Shown here piece after piece: positions 47,389-56,385 of a DNA stretch of 64,000 nucleotides (positions within the stretch are counted from its first letter, which is position 1; each line of letters begins with the position of its first letter). Origin of the DNA: Listeria immobilis (GTDB taxonomy: Bacteria > Bacillota > Bacilli > Lactobacillales > Listeriaceae). Below the pieces are notes generated by a model. The model saw only the letters and a list, made by a program, of their open reading frames with translations, did not search any database and was not told the DNA's origin. The position numbers and the translations under genes are program-made. The stretch is taken from positions 124,001 through 188,000 of the forward strand of contig NZ_JAASTZ010000002.1 of assembly GCF_014322765.1 (NCBI RefSeq), given 5' to 3'.

Positions 47389-47431
47389 AAAACAGTGGTT
47401 CCTCGAATTTCGAGAGCCACTGTTTTTTTGC
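47389..47431. terminator. Bidirectional terminator between FloA operon and deacetylase operon
   Basis: AAAAACAGTGGTTCCTCGAA and TTCGAGAGCCACTGTTTTT form a long stem (one mismatch), with T run to 47428 on the plus strand and A/T on the other; it separates two convergent operons. Confidence 0.9.
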
Positions 47432-47436
47432 GCAAA

Positions 47437-48279
47437 TTAGTCTTTAAAAATTTCTGTGAAAGGTGTTTTTTCATAATAAGCATCAAATCGGTAACCTTTG
47501 TCTTTAAGTTGTTTAATAATGGTTGGTAGTGCTTGGAGAGTATTTTTTCTTTCGTGAAATAAGATGACTAAAGGTTCGTTACTTTGTTCTAAGTTTTTTA
47601 CTTGGGTCATAACAGACTGGATAACACTCTCTGCATTGTCTTTGTAGCGCCAATCGTTGCTATCTACATTCCAATCAAGCATTTTAAATCCTTTTTGTTT
47701 TACGTTCTGATACTCGCTATCTGTTAAATAAGTACTGCCATAAGGTGCGCGAATTAAGTTGGTGGTAACCCCGGTTTTATTTTGAATAGCTGTTTTTAAG
47801 CGTTCCATCTCAGGGATAAATGTGGGGTTAGTATCTCGATAAAGTAGCTTTGCATCATGAGAGTAGCTATGTAGCCCAATGCTATGTCCGGATTTAACCA
47901 AAGTAGAAGCTGTTTCTTTATTCATTTGCTCTAAACTATTTCCTACAAAAAAGAATGTCGCCGGAGCTTCTGCTTTATTTAAAATGGAAATAAATTCATT
48001 TAAATAAGTGGTAGGTCCATCATCAAAAGTTAGAAAAACCGTTTTTCCGTCTAATTTCACTGGTTGATCGATTTTTTTAGGTTTTAGTTTATCGGTTATT
48101 TCTTTTGTGACAAATTGCTTGGCAGGTGGTGCTTTCACAGGATATTCACTAGAAGCGTTGGTGTTATCGACAAACACAAAACTTTTTATTACAAGAATTA
48201 CGCTAAGGAGGCAAATTGGGATTAGGCAAATTAGAAAAAATATCAGCAGGTTTCGTTTGTTTGTTTTTCTTTTTTTCAT
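47437..48279 (-). CDS. Membrane-anchored polysaccharide deacetylase (NodB family)
   Basis: A 280-aa protein. One N-terminal membrane span (~10-33) followed by an extracellular NodB domain with the metal/catalytic motifs TFDDGPT, HSYSHD (H-x3-H) and RAPYG, plus a C-terminal LFHERKNT motif (His). Such enzymes deacetylate N-acetylglucosamine in peptidoglycan or teichoic acids and confer lysozyme resistance. Last gene of the ECF sigma operon; probably its main target. Confidence 0.9.
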   Translation of the reverse strand: MKKRKTNKRNLLIFFLICLIPICLLSVILVIKSFVFVDNTNASSEYPVKAPPAKQFVTKEITDKLKPKKIDQPVKLDGKTVFLTFDDGPTTYLNEFISILNKAEAPATFFFVGNSLEQMNKETASTLVKSGHSIGLHSYSHDAKLLYRDTNPTFIPEMERLKTAIQNKTGVTTNLIRAPYGSTYLTDSEYQNVKQKGFKMLDWNVDSNDWRYKDNAESVIQSVMTQVKNLEQSNEPLVILFHERKNTLQALPTIIKQLKDKGYRFDAYYEKTPFTEIFKD

Positions 48280-48292
48280 GGTGTATTCTCCT

Positions 48293-49141
48293 TTATTTTA
48301 TAAATGTATTATTTTTAAGGCTGCTTTGAATAGCGCTAGTAGGAATTTCAAAGTCGATGGTTCCCATAAAGCCAGGTGCGATTTCAAACTTGTTAAATGA
48401 AATAACTAATTTGTTTTGTGCATTAATATAAAAGCGTTTTTCTAGGTTTTTGGAAGAAAAAGATGGCTCCCATTCATTAACATCCCAGTAAATTATTTCG
48501 GGATTTGCTTCCATTCGTGCATGTGTTTGTGAGAGAATATTTTCTTTAATTAATTTTACATAATCATCATTTTTAAATAGATTATGTAGTTTTAGGATGG
48601 TTTGATTTTTTTTATCTAAATTAAGATAACTATTTTCTGTGTAACTGTCTGCCCGAGTTTTTTCTGTGGTTAAACGAATAGTAAGAAGGTTAGCGGTATT
48701 AGTTATTTCTTTAAAATCACTAGAAGTTTGGATATTTTCATTTCCACTTTCCACAAAGGCTTTATATTCTTTCAAAAGTTCTTCGCCTGTATTAATATAA
48801 GTATTATTAATTCGTTTTTGTAGTTCGATTTCGTCTAGGCCTTGAATCTTAGGTATTTTTAGAGAAATTTCTGTTTTAGCTGTTTGTTCTTTATGTTCAG
48901 AACCAACAAAAACCTGAACAATATTTTTTATAATTGGCACTTGCATCATTGCTTGAGCAACAGCCGTATTAGTTGAGATAGTGATGATAAATATCGCTAT
49001 GCCGATTACTATGGTTGATATAATGCTTCTTTTAATAGAAAAAATCCGTTTCTGTGTTTTTTTATGCAAAGATTGTTGGATTACTCTATCTAGTTCATTG
49101 GGAATTGGTGTGTTTTTATAGTTTTGTCGCAATTTATTCAT
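48293..49141 (-). CDS. RsiV-like anti-sigma factor (DUF3298)
   Basis: A 282-aa protein: short N-terminal cytoplasmic segment (~1-35), one span (~37-60, STIVIGIAIFIITISTNTAV), and an extracellular DUF3298/4163-type domain (~70-282). Same layout as B. subtilis RsiV, which binds lysozyme directly and is then cleaved to free SigV. It overlaps the sigma gene by eight bases (49134-49141). Assignment to RsiV subtype is by overall arrangement and the extracellular domain pattern. Confidence 0.85.
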   Translation of the reverse strand: MNKLRQNYKNTPIPNELDRVIQQSLHKKTQKRIFSIKRSIISTIVIGIAIFIITISTNTAVAQAMMQVPIIKNIVQVFVGSEHKEQTAKTEISLKIPKIQGLDEIELQKRINNTYINTGEELLKEYKAFVESGNENIQTSSDFKEITNTANLLTIRLTTEKTRADSYTENSYLNLDKKNQTILKLHNLFKNDDYVKLIKENILSQTHARMEANPEIIYWDVNEWEPSFSSKNLEKRFYINAQNKLVISFNKFEIAPGFMGTIDFEIPTSAIQSSLKNNTFIK

Positions 49142-49637
49142 CGTGATTCAACTCCTCATTGTTGAGAGTTTGACGAAGTAACTTAATAGCTTTATAAAGT
49201 CTCGTCTTTGTTGTGCTTAAATTTCGGTTGATAATGTAAGAGATATCTTCCAAACTTAAGTCTTCAAAATAACGTAAGACAATCACTGTTTTATATTTTA
49301 TTGGTAATTTCTCAAGCTGGATTTGTAGATCGATATTTTCATAGTTATCTTCCACCAACCCATGTAAGGAAATGAGATTATCTTGATTCATAACAATTAA
49401 TTTTTTTCTTTTTCGAAGGAAATCAATCGATGTGCGCACAACGATTTTGTAAAACCAACTCTTCAGGGAGTCTTTATTTTTAACAGTATGTAAACTGATA
49501 AGTGCTTTTTGAATAGAATCTTGTATAATATCGAGTGCATCTGCTTCTGTCTTTACGTAACTAAATGCTAAACGATAGAAATCTGCTTTATTCTCCGTAA
49601 TACAATCTACGAAATAATCTTGCATAGCTTTATTCAT
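49134..49637 (-). CDS. ECF RNA polymerase sigma factor, SigV-like
   Basis: A 167-aa ECF sigma factor: region 2 (~10-75, FYRLAFSYVKTEADALDIIQDS) and region 4 (~110-160, YKTVIVLRYFEDLSLEDISY). GAGAGGAG lies upstream of the ATG. The operon order sigma, anti-sigma, deacetylase points to cell-envelope stress from lysozyme. An ECF-like promoter (CGTC -10) sits upstream, so it is probably autoregulated. Confidence 0.93.
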   Translation of the reverse strand: MNKAMQDYFVDCITENKADFYRLAFSYVKTEADALDIIQDSIQKALISLHTVKNKDSLKSWFYKIVVRTSIDFLRKRKKLIVMNQDNLISLHGLVEDNYENIDLQIQLEKLPIKYKTVIVLRYFEDLSLEDISYIINRNLSTTKTRLYKAIKLLRQTLNNEELNHDE

Positions 49638-49669
49638 ATTATGGTGCTCCTCTCACTATCCATATAATA

Positions 49670-49696
49670 GACGAATAACCCCGACAAAAAGTTTGT
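49670..49696 (-). promoter_or_regulatory. Candidate autoregulated ECF promoter of the sigma operon
   Basis: Read on the minus strand, ACAAAC (complement 49691-49696) is followed after 17 bases by CGTC (complement of 49670-49673). The AAC and CGTC elements are the hallmarks of SigV/SigW-type promoters (…TGAAAC – 16/17 – CGTC). Located 33 bases before the sigma start codon. Confidence 0.55.
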
Positions 49697-49790
49697 TTTT
49701 ATTTAAAAAAATTTTGTAGCAAGCAAAAATGGGGAAAGCATGCCTGGTGTTACATTAAATATAATCTATTTTTGAATAAATGAACATAAC

Positions 49791-49838
49791 AAAAAAAGGC
49801 ACTATTTCCGCAAATGTTTTTGGGAATAGTACCTTTTA
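49791..49838 (-). terminator. Terminator of the Crp/Fnr regulator gene
   Basis: On the minus strand AAAAGGTACTATTCCC pairs with GGAAATAGTGCCTTTT, followed by T residues; it lies 20 bases past the stop codon. Confidence 0.78.
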
Positions 49839-49856
49839 AAATTGAGTAAAAATAAT

Positions 49857-50489
49857 TTAAATAGCTATTGATTTAACAAATACTTTCTCGTTTTTCCGTT
49901 TCACTAGGCTTTTTTCTTCTAAAGTTTCTAATTTGTTATATAAGTTTTTCCGAGACATGGAACCGTATTGAGCCATTTTTGTTTTATTTAAGAAGGTTGG
50001 TACTTCATAGTAATCTTTTGTAGTTTCTTCGGGTTTTGTTTTTTCGCATACTCGTTGTAATGTATAAACAATACGTTCGTCAGCAGGTAAATCGTGTTTC
50101 ATCAATTCGAAACAAAGAGCGGATGTATTAGAAAGCACTGATTTTAATAACCACTCCATATAAGATACTTTGTTAGCTGCAAAATTTAAAAAGTATTCGC
50201 GATCAACAAAAATGATTTTGGCATTTTCGTCACAAACTAGTTTCAGTTGCATATCGACATTTAAATCAAAAGGAGATAAAAAGACAATATCACCAGCAGT
50301 GAAAAATTGTAAGATTTGTGAATTTTGATTTTCTAGGTGTAGGATTCCTTTTTCAAGAATTAAGAAATGTTTTAATAAATGACTATTTTCTAAAGTCGTA
50401 CCTTCTGATAATGTATCATAGGTTACCCAGTCGTTGTCAGCTTTATTACTTTCCAAGTCTTCTAAAATTAATTCTAAATTTTTTTCCAT
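49857..50489 (-). CDS. Crp/Fnr-family (PrfA-like) transcriptional regulator
   Basis: A 210-aa protein with an N-terminal cyclic-nucleotide-binding-like beta-barrel (~15-120) and a C-terminal winged helix (~140-205, FLNKTKMAQYGSMSRKNLYNKL). Shorter than PrfA (237 aa) and without the PrfA pocket residues being checkable here; one of the many Crp/Fnr paralogs in Listeria. A perfect 12-base palindrome CATTCTAGAATG at 50522-50533 upstream suggests self-control. Confidence 0.85.
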   Translation of the reverse strand: MEKNLELILEDLESNKADNDWVTYDTLSEGTTLENSHLLKHFLILEKGILHLENQNSQILQFFTAGDIVFLSPFDLNVDMQLKLVCDENAKIIFVDREYFLNFAANKVSYMEWLLKSVLSNTSALCFELMKHDLPADERIVYTLQRVCEKTKPEETTKDYYEVPTFLNKTKMAQYGSMSRKNLYNKLETLEEKSLVKRKNEKVFVKSIAI

Positions 50490-50795
50490 AATTTCCTCAC
50501 CTATCCTTATACATAGATTAACATTCTAGAATGAGAGTCAATCAGTAAAAGTATAAGAATTAAATGAAATTCTACGAAGAAATTCTGTGAAGTAGATGAG
50601 AAACTTATATTTTTGTAAGAGGTTTTTAAAACGTTTGTTACTTTGATACTATAATATTAAAAAGAAAATAATCATAAATTTTGCTTCATTTGAAAAATAA
50701 AACTGTTACATAATAACGCGAAGTTTTAAAGTGGTTGTTGTATAACTGTAACATTGAGTTGGTATGCTAGCATTATATAAAAAGGGGTGCGTGTA
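50490..50795. promoter_or_regulatory. Shared control region between Crp/Fnr regulator and P60-like gene
   Basis: Contains a perfect palindrome CATTCTAGAATG (50522-50533), 33-44 bases upstream of the regulator start. AT-rich sequence with TACTATAATATT near 50650 and TATGCTAGCATTATA (50763-50777) may hold promoters. No RNA gene or reading frame seen. Confidence 0.45.
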
Positions 50796-51479
50796 TTGAA
50801 AATAATAGCAACGAGAAGAAAGATTTTTTTTGTGTGGATAGCTTTAATGATTTCTTTTACAGTACTATTTCTACCGACAAATAATGCATTTGCAGCGACA
50901 ACTTACAAGATGACAACTACGGCCGATGTAAATATTCGCACAGCTGATAACACAAAAGGGAAGGTTATCGGATTTTACAAAAAAGGCACGACGGTTACTT
51001 TTACTGCAAAAACTAAAAATAATTGGTATAAAACAACATTTAAAGGCAAGACTGGTTATGTCTCAGGGAAATGTGTAACTACATATAAAGCTCCTGTCGC
51101 TGTGACACAAAGTTTTGCTTCTCTAAATAATGAAGCAAAAAAACATATTGGTAAACGCTATAAAATGGGTGCGACTGGTCCAAGTTGCTTCGACTGTTCT
51201 GGTTATACACAGTATGTTTATTCTAAAGGGATTAAGAAGTCCATTCCTCGTACCGCGAAACAACAGTATGCATCTGCCAAGAAAATTAAAGCAAGTGAAT
51301 TAAAAAATGGCGATTTAGTTTTCTTTAATTATGGTAAAGGGATTGCTCATGTTGGTATTTATGTTGGGAATGGAAAGATGCTTAATGCACAAAACAATGG
51401 AGTTAAATATGACACTATCAAATCTGGCTACTGGAAAAAATATATTGCTGGTTATGGTCGTGTAACAAATTTAAAATAA
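50796..51479 (+). CDS. Secreted NlpC/P60 endopeptidase with SH3 domain
   Basis: A 227-aa protein: signal peptide (~1-33, cut near AFA-ATT), bacterial SH3 domain (~40-95, [21 protein letters not shown]), and an NlpC/P60 domain (~108-227) with catalytic Cys134 (DCSG), His185 (AHVGIYVG) and a downstream polar residue in LNAQN. It cuts peptidoglycan stem peptides. Start: TTG 50796 after AAGGGGTG. Related to p60/Iap but much shorter. Confidence 0.93.
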   Translation: MKIIATRRKIFFVWIALMISFTVLFLPTNNAFAATTYKMTTTADVNIRTADNTKGKVIGFYKKGTTVTFTAKTKNNWYKTTFKGKTGYVSGKCVTTYKAPVAVTQSFASLNNEAKKHIGKRYKMGATGPSCFDCSGYTQYVYSKGIKKSIPRTAKQQYASAKKIKASELKNGDLVFFNYGKGIAHVGIYVGNGKMLNAQNNGVKYDTIKSGYWKKYIAGYGRVTNLK

Positions 51480-51509
51480 ATGATAAAACATCACTTGGTT
51501 ATAGTGAAG

Positions 51510-51557
51510 TTTGAACTGTAGACAAAATGAGAAATCAATTTATCTACAGTTTTTTTG
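51510..51557 (+). terminator. Terminator after the P60-like gene
   Basis: AACTGTAGACAAA pairs with TTTATCTACAGTT (one mismatch), followed by a T run. Confidence 0.8.
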
Positions 51558-51665
51558 TCTTTTAATAAGGGTATTTATATAAAATAACATCGTAAAATGC
51601 TTTCGTAACATCAATAAAAGCGCGAAGTTACTAAGAAATTAAAACAGAGGCAAGGAGGAATGGAG

Positions 51666-52091
51666 ATGGCGTTTCAAATAAAAGAATTACCGTTTGAGGA
51701 AGTTGGAGCAAAGGTAGCAGAGGGGTTGCTGGATCATAAGGAACGACTTGGTTATGATATACCAAAAAGTGATATGATACCTGTTAGTTTTGCGATATTA
51801 AATGATGCTTTAGAAATGGTTGGCGGGGTTACAGCAAAAATTAGCTATGGAGAATTACATATCTCACTACTTTCAGTGGATAAAAAAGTTCAAGGACATG
51901 GTTTGGGAACGGCGTTAATGAATAAGATAGAGACATACGCGAAAATGCACCATTGTCATCATATAACAGTAACAACATTTAGTTACCAAGCTCCGGAATT
52001 TTATAAAAAATGCGGATATACGGAGCTTGGCCGAGTTCAGGATTTCCCTTTAAAAGGAGTAGAAAAGTATTATTTTGTTAAATATTTATAA
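51666..52091 (+). CDS. GNAT-family N-acetyltransferase
   Basis: A 141-aa GNAT enzyme. Motif A, QGHGLGTALMNKIE (~78-91), binds acetyl-CoA; FYKKCGYTELGR is motif B. Start chosen at ATG 51666, since AAGGAGG lies one base from the alternative ATG 51660. Substrate unknown. Stands alone between a P60-like gene and convergent proC. Confidence 0.9.
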   Translation: MAFQIKELPFEEVGAKVAEGLLDHKERLGYDIPKSDMIPVSFAILNDALEMVGGVTAKISYGELHISLLSVDKKVQGHGLGTALMNKIETYAKMHHCHHITVTTFSYQAPEFYKKCGYTELGRVQDFPLKGVEKYYFVKYL

Positions 52092-52097
52092 ATCAAC

Positions 52098-52898
52098 TTA
52101 CATAGAACTATTTTTTAATGCAGCTGCTTGAACAGCATTTATTACAGCTGAACGAAAGCCGTTATCTTCAAGTGATTTTACAGCTTCAATCGTTGTTCCA
52201 CCAGGAGAGGTTACCATATCTTTTAATTTTCCAGGGTGTTCCCCGGTTTCGAGAACCATTTTTGCGGCACCTAGAACAGCTTGTGCAGCGAATTTATAAG
52301 CTTTATCACGTGGTAAGCCATTCTGGACAGCGCCGTCTGCTAAAGCTTCTATAAACATATAGACATAAGCAGGCGAAGAACCACTTACGCCAACAACGGC
52401 ATCAATCAAACTTTCCGGAACGACTTCTGCTTTACCAAAACTTGTAAAAATTTTAGAAACGATAGCTGTTTCTTCAGCAGTTACACTTGCGCTAGGCGAA
52501 ATGGAGGACATACCTTCGCCAACTAGTGCAGGTGTATTTGGCATGACACGAACAATTTTAGTTTCTGAAGTAGTTAGCTGTTCTAAATCAGCAATCGTTA
52601 CCCCAGCAGCTACTGAAATAATTAGTTTATTTGGAGTAAGCTTTTCTTTTATAGTAGTTAGTACCTCAGAAATGGTATATGGTTTGACAGACAAAATAAT
52701 AATATCAGCTTGTTCCGCTAAATATTGTGCGTTAGTCGTTAGCTGGATGTCGTTAAATTCTGTTTCAAGTGGCTGTAATTTCTCCATATTTCTACCACAG
52801 ACAAATAAGTTTTTTTGATCTATAAAAGCCGTTTTTGCAAGACCGCGAATCATTGCTGTCCCCATATTTCCTGCACCGATAAACCCAATTTTAGTCAT
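52098..52898 (-). CDS. proC: Pyrroline-5-carboxylate reductase
   Basis: A 266-aa enzyme performing the last step of proline synthesis, P5C to proline with NAD(P)H. N-terminal GFIGAGNMGTAMIRG is the dinucleotide fold; the C-terminal VTSPGGTTIEA motif is the ProC signature. Usual family length. The start at 52898 lies in a weak ribosome site (TTGGGGCG); an extended frame to 52919 adds seven residues and is less typical. Confidence 0.95.
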   Translation of the reverse strand: MTKIGFIGAGNMGTAMIRGLAKTAFIDQKNLFVCGRNMEKLQPLETEFNDIQLTTNAQYLAEQADIIILSVKPYTISEVLTTIKEKLTPNKLIISVAAGVTIADLEQLTTSETKIVRVMPNTPALVGEGMSSISPSASVTAEETAIVSKIFTSFGKAEVVPESLIDAVVGVSGSSPAYVYMFIEALADGAVQNGLPRDKAYKFAAQAVLGAAKMVLETGEHPGKLKDMVTSPGGTTIEAVKSLEDNGFRSAVINAVQAAALKNSSM

Positions 52899-53210
52899 AC
52901 TGTAATTCGCCCCAATCAATCTTTTTTTTCTATTATCTCATGTTGTCCGGTTTTGTCCAATATTGGATGATTTTCATAAGAAAAAAACTTTTGCTAAATA
53001 TCAATAATTAAGTGTAGCTAAAAGGTGACTAATCAAACAACTACAGTTTTATCTGTTTTTGAAATGGAAGTTTCGGTCGCCACTATTCATTTAGCTGTTT
53101 TTTTGATGTTCATAGATGCTCAATTAAAGGTTCATTAAAGCCTAATCTTTCTTTTTGCGATAATGACCAAACTATGCGAAAATAAAAGCAAATTGCTAGG
53201 GGTGATTTGT
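52899..53210. other. Intergenic region upstream of the SRPBCC gene
   Basis: About 310 bases, AT-rich, no coding frame supported. A TTGTCC motif repeats near 52944 and 52955 on the side of proC. A long stretch of Ts at 53099-53105 and GCTAGGGGTGATTTG ribosome site near 53192 are all I can see. Confidence 0.4.
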
Positions 53211-53693
53211 ATGAAAGAAAGTATTGAAAAGCATGTTGGAAAACCTACAAAAGTTAGCTTCGAACTAGAGATAAATGCACCAGCTGCAAGTGTTTTTTCG
53301 TTATTAACTACAAATGATGGATTAGCTCAGTGGTTTAATGAACTAGAAATAGGTGAATCTGGACCTAGCGGACATCTGCTTTTTGTGATGACGCCAGAAG
53401 AAAAAATAACCATGCCGATTTTAGCATGGGAAACGGACAGAATAGTGAGTTTTGAATGGGATGAAGATAATGTTACTTTTGAATTATCTAAATTAGCAAA
53501 AAATAAAACACTAGTGACTTTCACCGAACAACTTCAAACAATTACCGAGCATACCCCAAGAGACGTGGCAGGCTGGCATATTTGCTTGAAGAAATTACAA
53601 TCGGTAGCCGAGGGAAGCGACTACGATTTTGATCAAACTGAGTTCGAGTCACTTTTTTCAAAGTATCAAAAAGCATTAAAGAGCGCTATATAA
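53211..53693 (+). CDS. SRPBCC/AHSA1-family protein
   Basis: A 160-aa START/Bet v1-like fold protein: SFELEINAPAASVFSLLTTNDGLAQWFNE is the typical activator-of-Hsp90-like (AHSA1) start. May bind a hydrophobic ligand. Start ATG 53211 after AGGGGTGAT. Single gene with its own terminator. Confidence 0.9.
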   Translation: MKESIEKHVGKPTKVSFELEINAPAASVFSLLTTNDGLAQWFNELEIGESGPSGHLLFVMTPEEKITMPILAWETDRIVSFEWDEDNVTFELSKLAKNKTLVTFTEQLQTITEHTPRDVAGWHICLKKLQSVAEGSDYDFDQTEFESLFSKYQKALKSAI

Positions 53694-53705
53694 AATAATA
53701 ATGTC

Positions 53706-53747
53706 AAGCCTTAAATAAAGCGAAACTAGTTTTATTTAAGGCTTTTT
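53706..53747 (+). terminator. Terminator after the SRPBCC gene
   Basis: AGCCTTAAATAAA pairs with TTTATTTAAGGCT exactly, with a 10-base loop, followed by TTTTTT. Confidence 0.92.
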
Positions 53748-54007
53748 TGGCTGGAACTAAAAAGTGGTTATGTTTAAAAATGAAATATAAGTATGACTTG
53801 AAGAAAATACATTTTTCGGAATGATAATACCTACAAATAACTCAATCTAAAGTAATAATTCAGCTTAAAAAGAAATAGTTCACTTTTAATACTATTAGCA
53901 AATGGCTTTTTTCGTGAATTTTTCGTGAATTTTTACACTTTTCCATTTGGTCAAGCATGATTTCGTGGTACACTATAGGGAGAATAGTTAAACAAATGGA
54001 GGATTTA
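53748..54007 (+). promoter_or_regulatory. Promoter region of the DUF4064 membrane protein
   Basis: TTGGTC (53947-53952) and the extended -10 TGGTACACT (53966-53974), 16 bases apart, about 33 bases before the start. An 11-base tandem repeat (CGTGAATTTTT twice, ~53913-53934) lies upstream; meaning unknown. Confidence 0.6.
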
Positions 54008-54424
54008 ATGAATAGACAAACAGAATTTATTTTACTAATTATTGGTGCATCATTTAGCATTCTAACTTTTTTCGGAGCTGCTTTATACGCTGTTGTATTT
54101 GGATTTAGCACTTTTTTGATGTACGCGGAGCCTTATTCCTATAGCAGTGGTGAAGATACATTTGTGGCTGGGTTATTTACTTTCTTTGCAGTTGTAGCTG
54201 CATTGTTCGCTGTAGTTTCTGCAGTTTTCGGTTTTATCGGTGCATTTAAAATTAAGAATAACCATGCAAAAGTAAAGACTTTTGGAACATGTTTTATTGT
54301 TCTAGGTGGATTACAAATTTTCACGATTTCAGGAATTTTATTTTTAATCGCTGGAATATTAACAGTTAGCAAAAAGGAATATAAAACAAATTATAAAGAA
54401 GATGAGGGGATAAAATGGGAGTAG
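54008..54424 (+). CDS. DUF4064 family membrane protein
   Basis: A 138-aa four-span membrane protein. The segment GFIGAFKIKNNHAKVKTFGTCFIVLGGL and the following ISGILFLIAGILTV is typical of DUF4064. ATG 54008 after TGGAGGATT. Overlaps the next gene by ten bases. Function unknown. Confidence 0.88.
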   Translation: MNRQTEFILLIIGASFSILTFFGAALYAVVFGFSTFLMYAEPYSYSSGEDTFVAGLFTFFAVVAALFAVVSAVFGFIGAFKIKNNHAKVKTFGTCFIVLGGLQIFTISGILFLIAGILTVSKKEYKTNYKEDEGIKWE

Positions 54425-54813
54425 GAGTACTTTTTCCAATATTGATAATATTTGTGATGATACTTAGCTTAGCTGCAAAAGCGCTTTTAGCTATTTGGGT
54501 TTATAAAGACGCTGAACAACGTGGAATGAATGCAATTCTTTGGTGTCTACTTATGGTTTTCGTCAATGTGTTTATTATATTGGTAATCTATCTAATCGTT
54601 CGTAGAAAAGGCGAAGTAATGAAGAAAAACCTGGGATTACTAATCAGTGGGATTGGAATAGCAGTTGTTAATACGCTGTTGGTAATTATTTGTTTTGTTG
54701 GTCTAATCTTCTTTATCGCAAACGATGGAGGTATGCACAATATGATGGACGGCTATAATTATGATGATGATTATCATTTCGATGATAGCTATGACTATGA
54801 TGAAGACTTTTAA
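54415..54813 (+). CDS. Membrane protein with acidic C-terminus
   Basis: A 132-aa protein with three hydrophobic spans (~3-24, ~36-58, ~72-100) and a very acidic, Tyr/Asp-rich tail (YNYDDDYHFDDSYDYDEDF). YKDAEQRGMNAILW is a recurring motif of PLDc_N-like/YkvA-type membrane proteins. The ATG lies inside the preceding gene, indicating coupling. Unknown role. Confidence 0.82.
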   Translation: MGVGVLFPILIIFVMILSLAAKALLAIWVYKDAEQRGMNAILWCLLMVFVNVFIILVIYLIVRRKGEVMKKNLGLLISGIGIAVVNTLLVIICFVGLIFFIANDGGMHNMMDGYNYDDDYHFDDSYDYDEDF

Positions 54814-54917
54814 AATATTACTTAGAATCTGTTGCTAAGATAAGAACAGGTTCTTTTTATTTTTATGATAAAAGGGTATATAGTACAAAAAGGAATTTCG
54901 ACAAGGGGAACTGCTGA

Positions 54918-55925
54918 ATGGATACAGTTATTTTAATTACGATTATTATCGTGTTTATGGGATTAGCGTTTGATTTTATTAATGGTTTTCATGATATTGC
55001 GAATGCTGTTGCTACAAGTATTTCGACAAGAGCTTTAAAACCACGTGTAGCAATAGGATTAGCAGCAATTATGAATTTTCTTGGAGCGATTTCTTTTACC
55101 GGGGTAGCAGAATCATTAACGAAAAGTATTGTGGATCCGTTCTCTCTCAATAATGGGGAGTTCGTCGTGCTTTGCGGGCTTATAGCAGCGGTCATTTGGA
55201 ATTTGATGACTTGGGTTGTAGGTATGCCTAGTAGTTCCTCACATGCGCTTATTGGTGCGATTGCAGGTGCTTCAATTGCTTCTGCCAGCAGTTTTAGTGT
55301 ACTTAATTGGGCTGGATTTACAACAATTATCATCGCGCTTATTGTATCGCCAATTATTGGTTTTACAGTCGGATATTTGATTTATTCTTTATTTAAAAAT
55401 TTATTTCACGATAAAAAATTAGGAAAAATGAATCGCCGTTTTCGTTTTATTCAAATTGGGACGGCGGCTCTGCAAGCTTATTGGCATGGGACGAATGATG
55501 CTCAAAAAACGATGGGGATTATCACACTAGCTTTGGTTACAAGTGGGTTGTTAAAAGAATCTGCAGGTATACCTTTTTGGGTACAATTGAGTTGTGCTGC
55601 TGCGATGGCGATTGGATCATCAGTTGGTGGTTACCGTATTATCAAAACAGTTGGAACAAAAATAATGAAAATCACCCCAGTTACAGGAGTTGCTTCAGAT
55701 TTAAGTTCTCTCACAGTTATTATGACCGCAACGTTAATTCATTTGCCTGTTAGTACCACACAAGTAATTGATAGTTCGATTATGGGAGTTGGAACAGCTA
55801 ACCATAAAAAAGAAGTGAATTGGCGGACAGGGAAGAATATGGTGGTGACTTGGTTTATTACATTACCACTAGCGGGACTTTTAGCGGCCGTGGTTTACTG
55901 GGTTTCCGCAGCGATTTTCTTATAA
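54918..55925 (+). CDS. PiT-family inorganic phosphate transporter
   Basis: A 335-aa low-affinity phosphate/metal symporter with ~9-10 spans. The two PiT signature repeats are GFHDIANAVATSISTRAL (~24-41) and AYWHGTNDAQKTMGII (~190-205). A good AAGGGG site upstream. Directly followed by a VOC protein. A PhoU-like regulator often found next to such genes is absent. Confidence 0.95.
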   Translation: MDTVILITIIIVFMGLAFDFINGFHDIANAVATSISTRALKPRVAIGLAAIMNFLGAISFTGVAESLTKSIVDPFSLNNGEFVVLCGLIAAVIWNLMTWVVGMPSSSSHALIGAIAGASIASASSFSVLNWAGFTTIIIALIVSPIIGFTVGYLIYSLFKNLFHDKKLGKMNRRFRFIQIGTAALQAYWHGTNDAQKTMGIITLALVTSGLLKESAGIPFWVQLSCAAAMAIGSSVGGYRIIKTVGTKIMKITPVTGVASDLSSLTVIMTATLIHLPVSTTQVIDSSIMGVGTANHKKEVNWRTGKNMVVTWFITLPLAGLLAAVVYWVSAAIFL

Positions 55926-55940
55926 AAAGGAGGTTTATGT

Positions 55941-56321
55941 ATGAAAATAGAACATATTGCATTATGGACTAGAGATATAGAAAAAATGAAATCATTCTAT
56001 GTTACATACTTTGGAGCAACAGCAAATGCCAAATACGAAAATAAGACAAAAGGATTTATATCTTATTTTTTAACATTTGAAACAGGGGCGCGTCTTGAAA
56101 TAATGAAACGAACAGATATAGTAGATGGAGTAGCAGCTGAAAAATTAGGTTGGGCTCATATAGCGATTGCAACAGAGTCAAAAGCGGCGGTTGACGAGCT
56201 AACAGAAAAACTAAGAGCGGCAGGGTTTGAAGTTTTAGGAGAAGCAAGGACTACAGGAGATGGCTACTACGAAAGCGTTATTGCGGATCCAGAAGGAAAT
56301 CGAGTGGAAATCACTTGCTAA
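55941..56321 (+). CDS. Glyoxalase/bleomycin-resistance (VOC) family protein
   Basis: A 126-aa VOC protein with two beta-alpha-beta-beta-beta units: KIEHIALWTRDIEKMKSFY at the start and the conserved YYESVIADPEGNRVEIT end. His5 and Glu(s) could bind metal. Substrate unknown. 15 bases downstream of the phosphate transporter gene, AAGGAGG at the start. Confidence 0.93.
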   Translation: MKIEHIALWTRDIEKMKSFYVTYFGATANAKYENKTKGFISYFLTFETGARLEIMKRTDIVDGVAAEKLGWAHIAIATESKAAVDELTEKLRAAGFEVLGEARTTGDGYYESVIADPEGNRVEITC

Positions 56322-56385
56322 AATGAATTGTCACAAATTAAAATATCCTGTAGTATAAAGATATACATTATAATGAGGTGAATTT

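Noticed and set aside
50490-50795. PrfA box upstream of the P60-like gene
   Set aside because: No TTAACA-N2-TGTTAA palindrome is present; only CATTCTAGAATG was found.
53913-53934. CRISPR-like repeat
   Set aside because: Only two 11-base tandem copies with no spacers.
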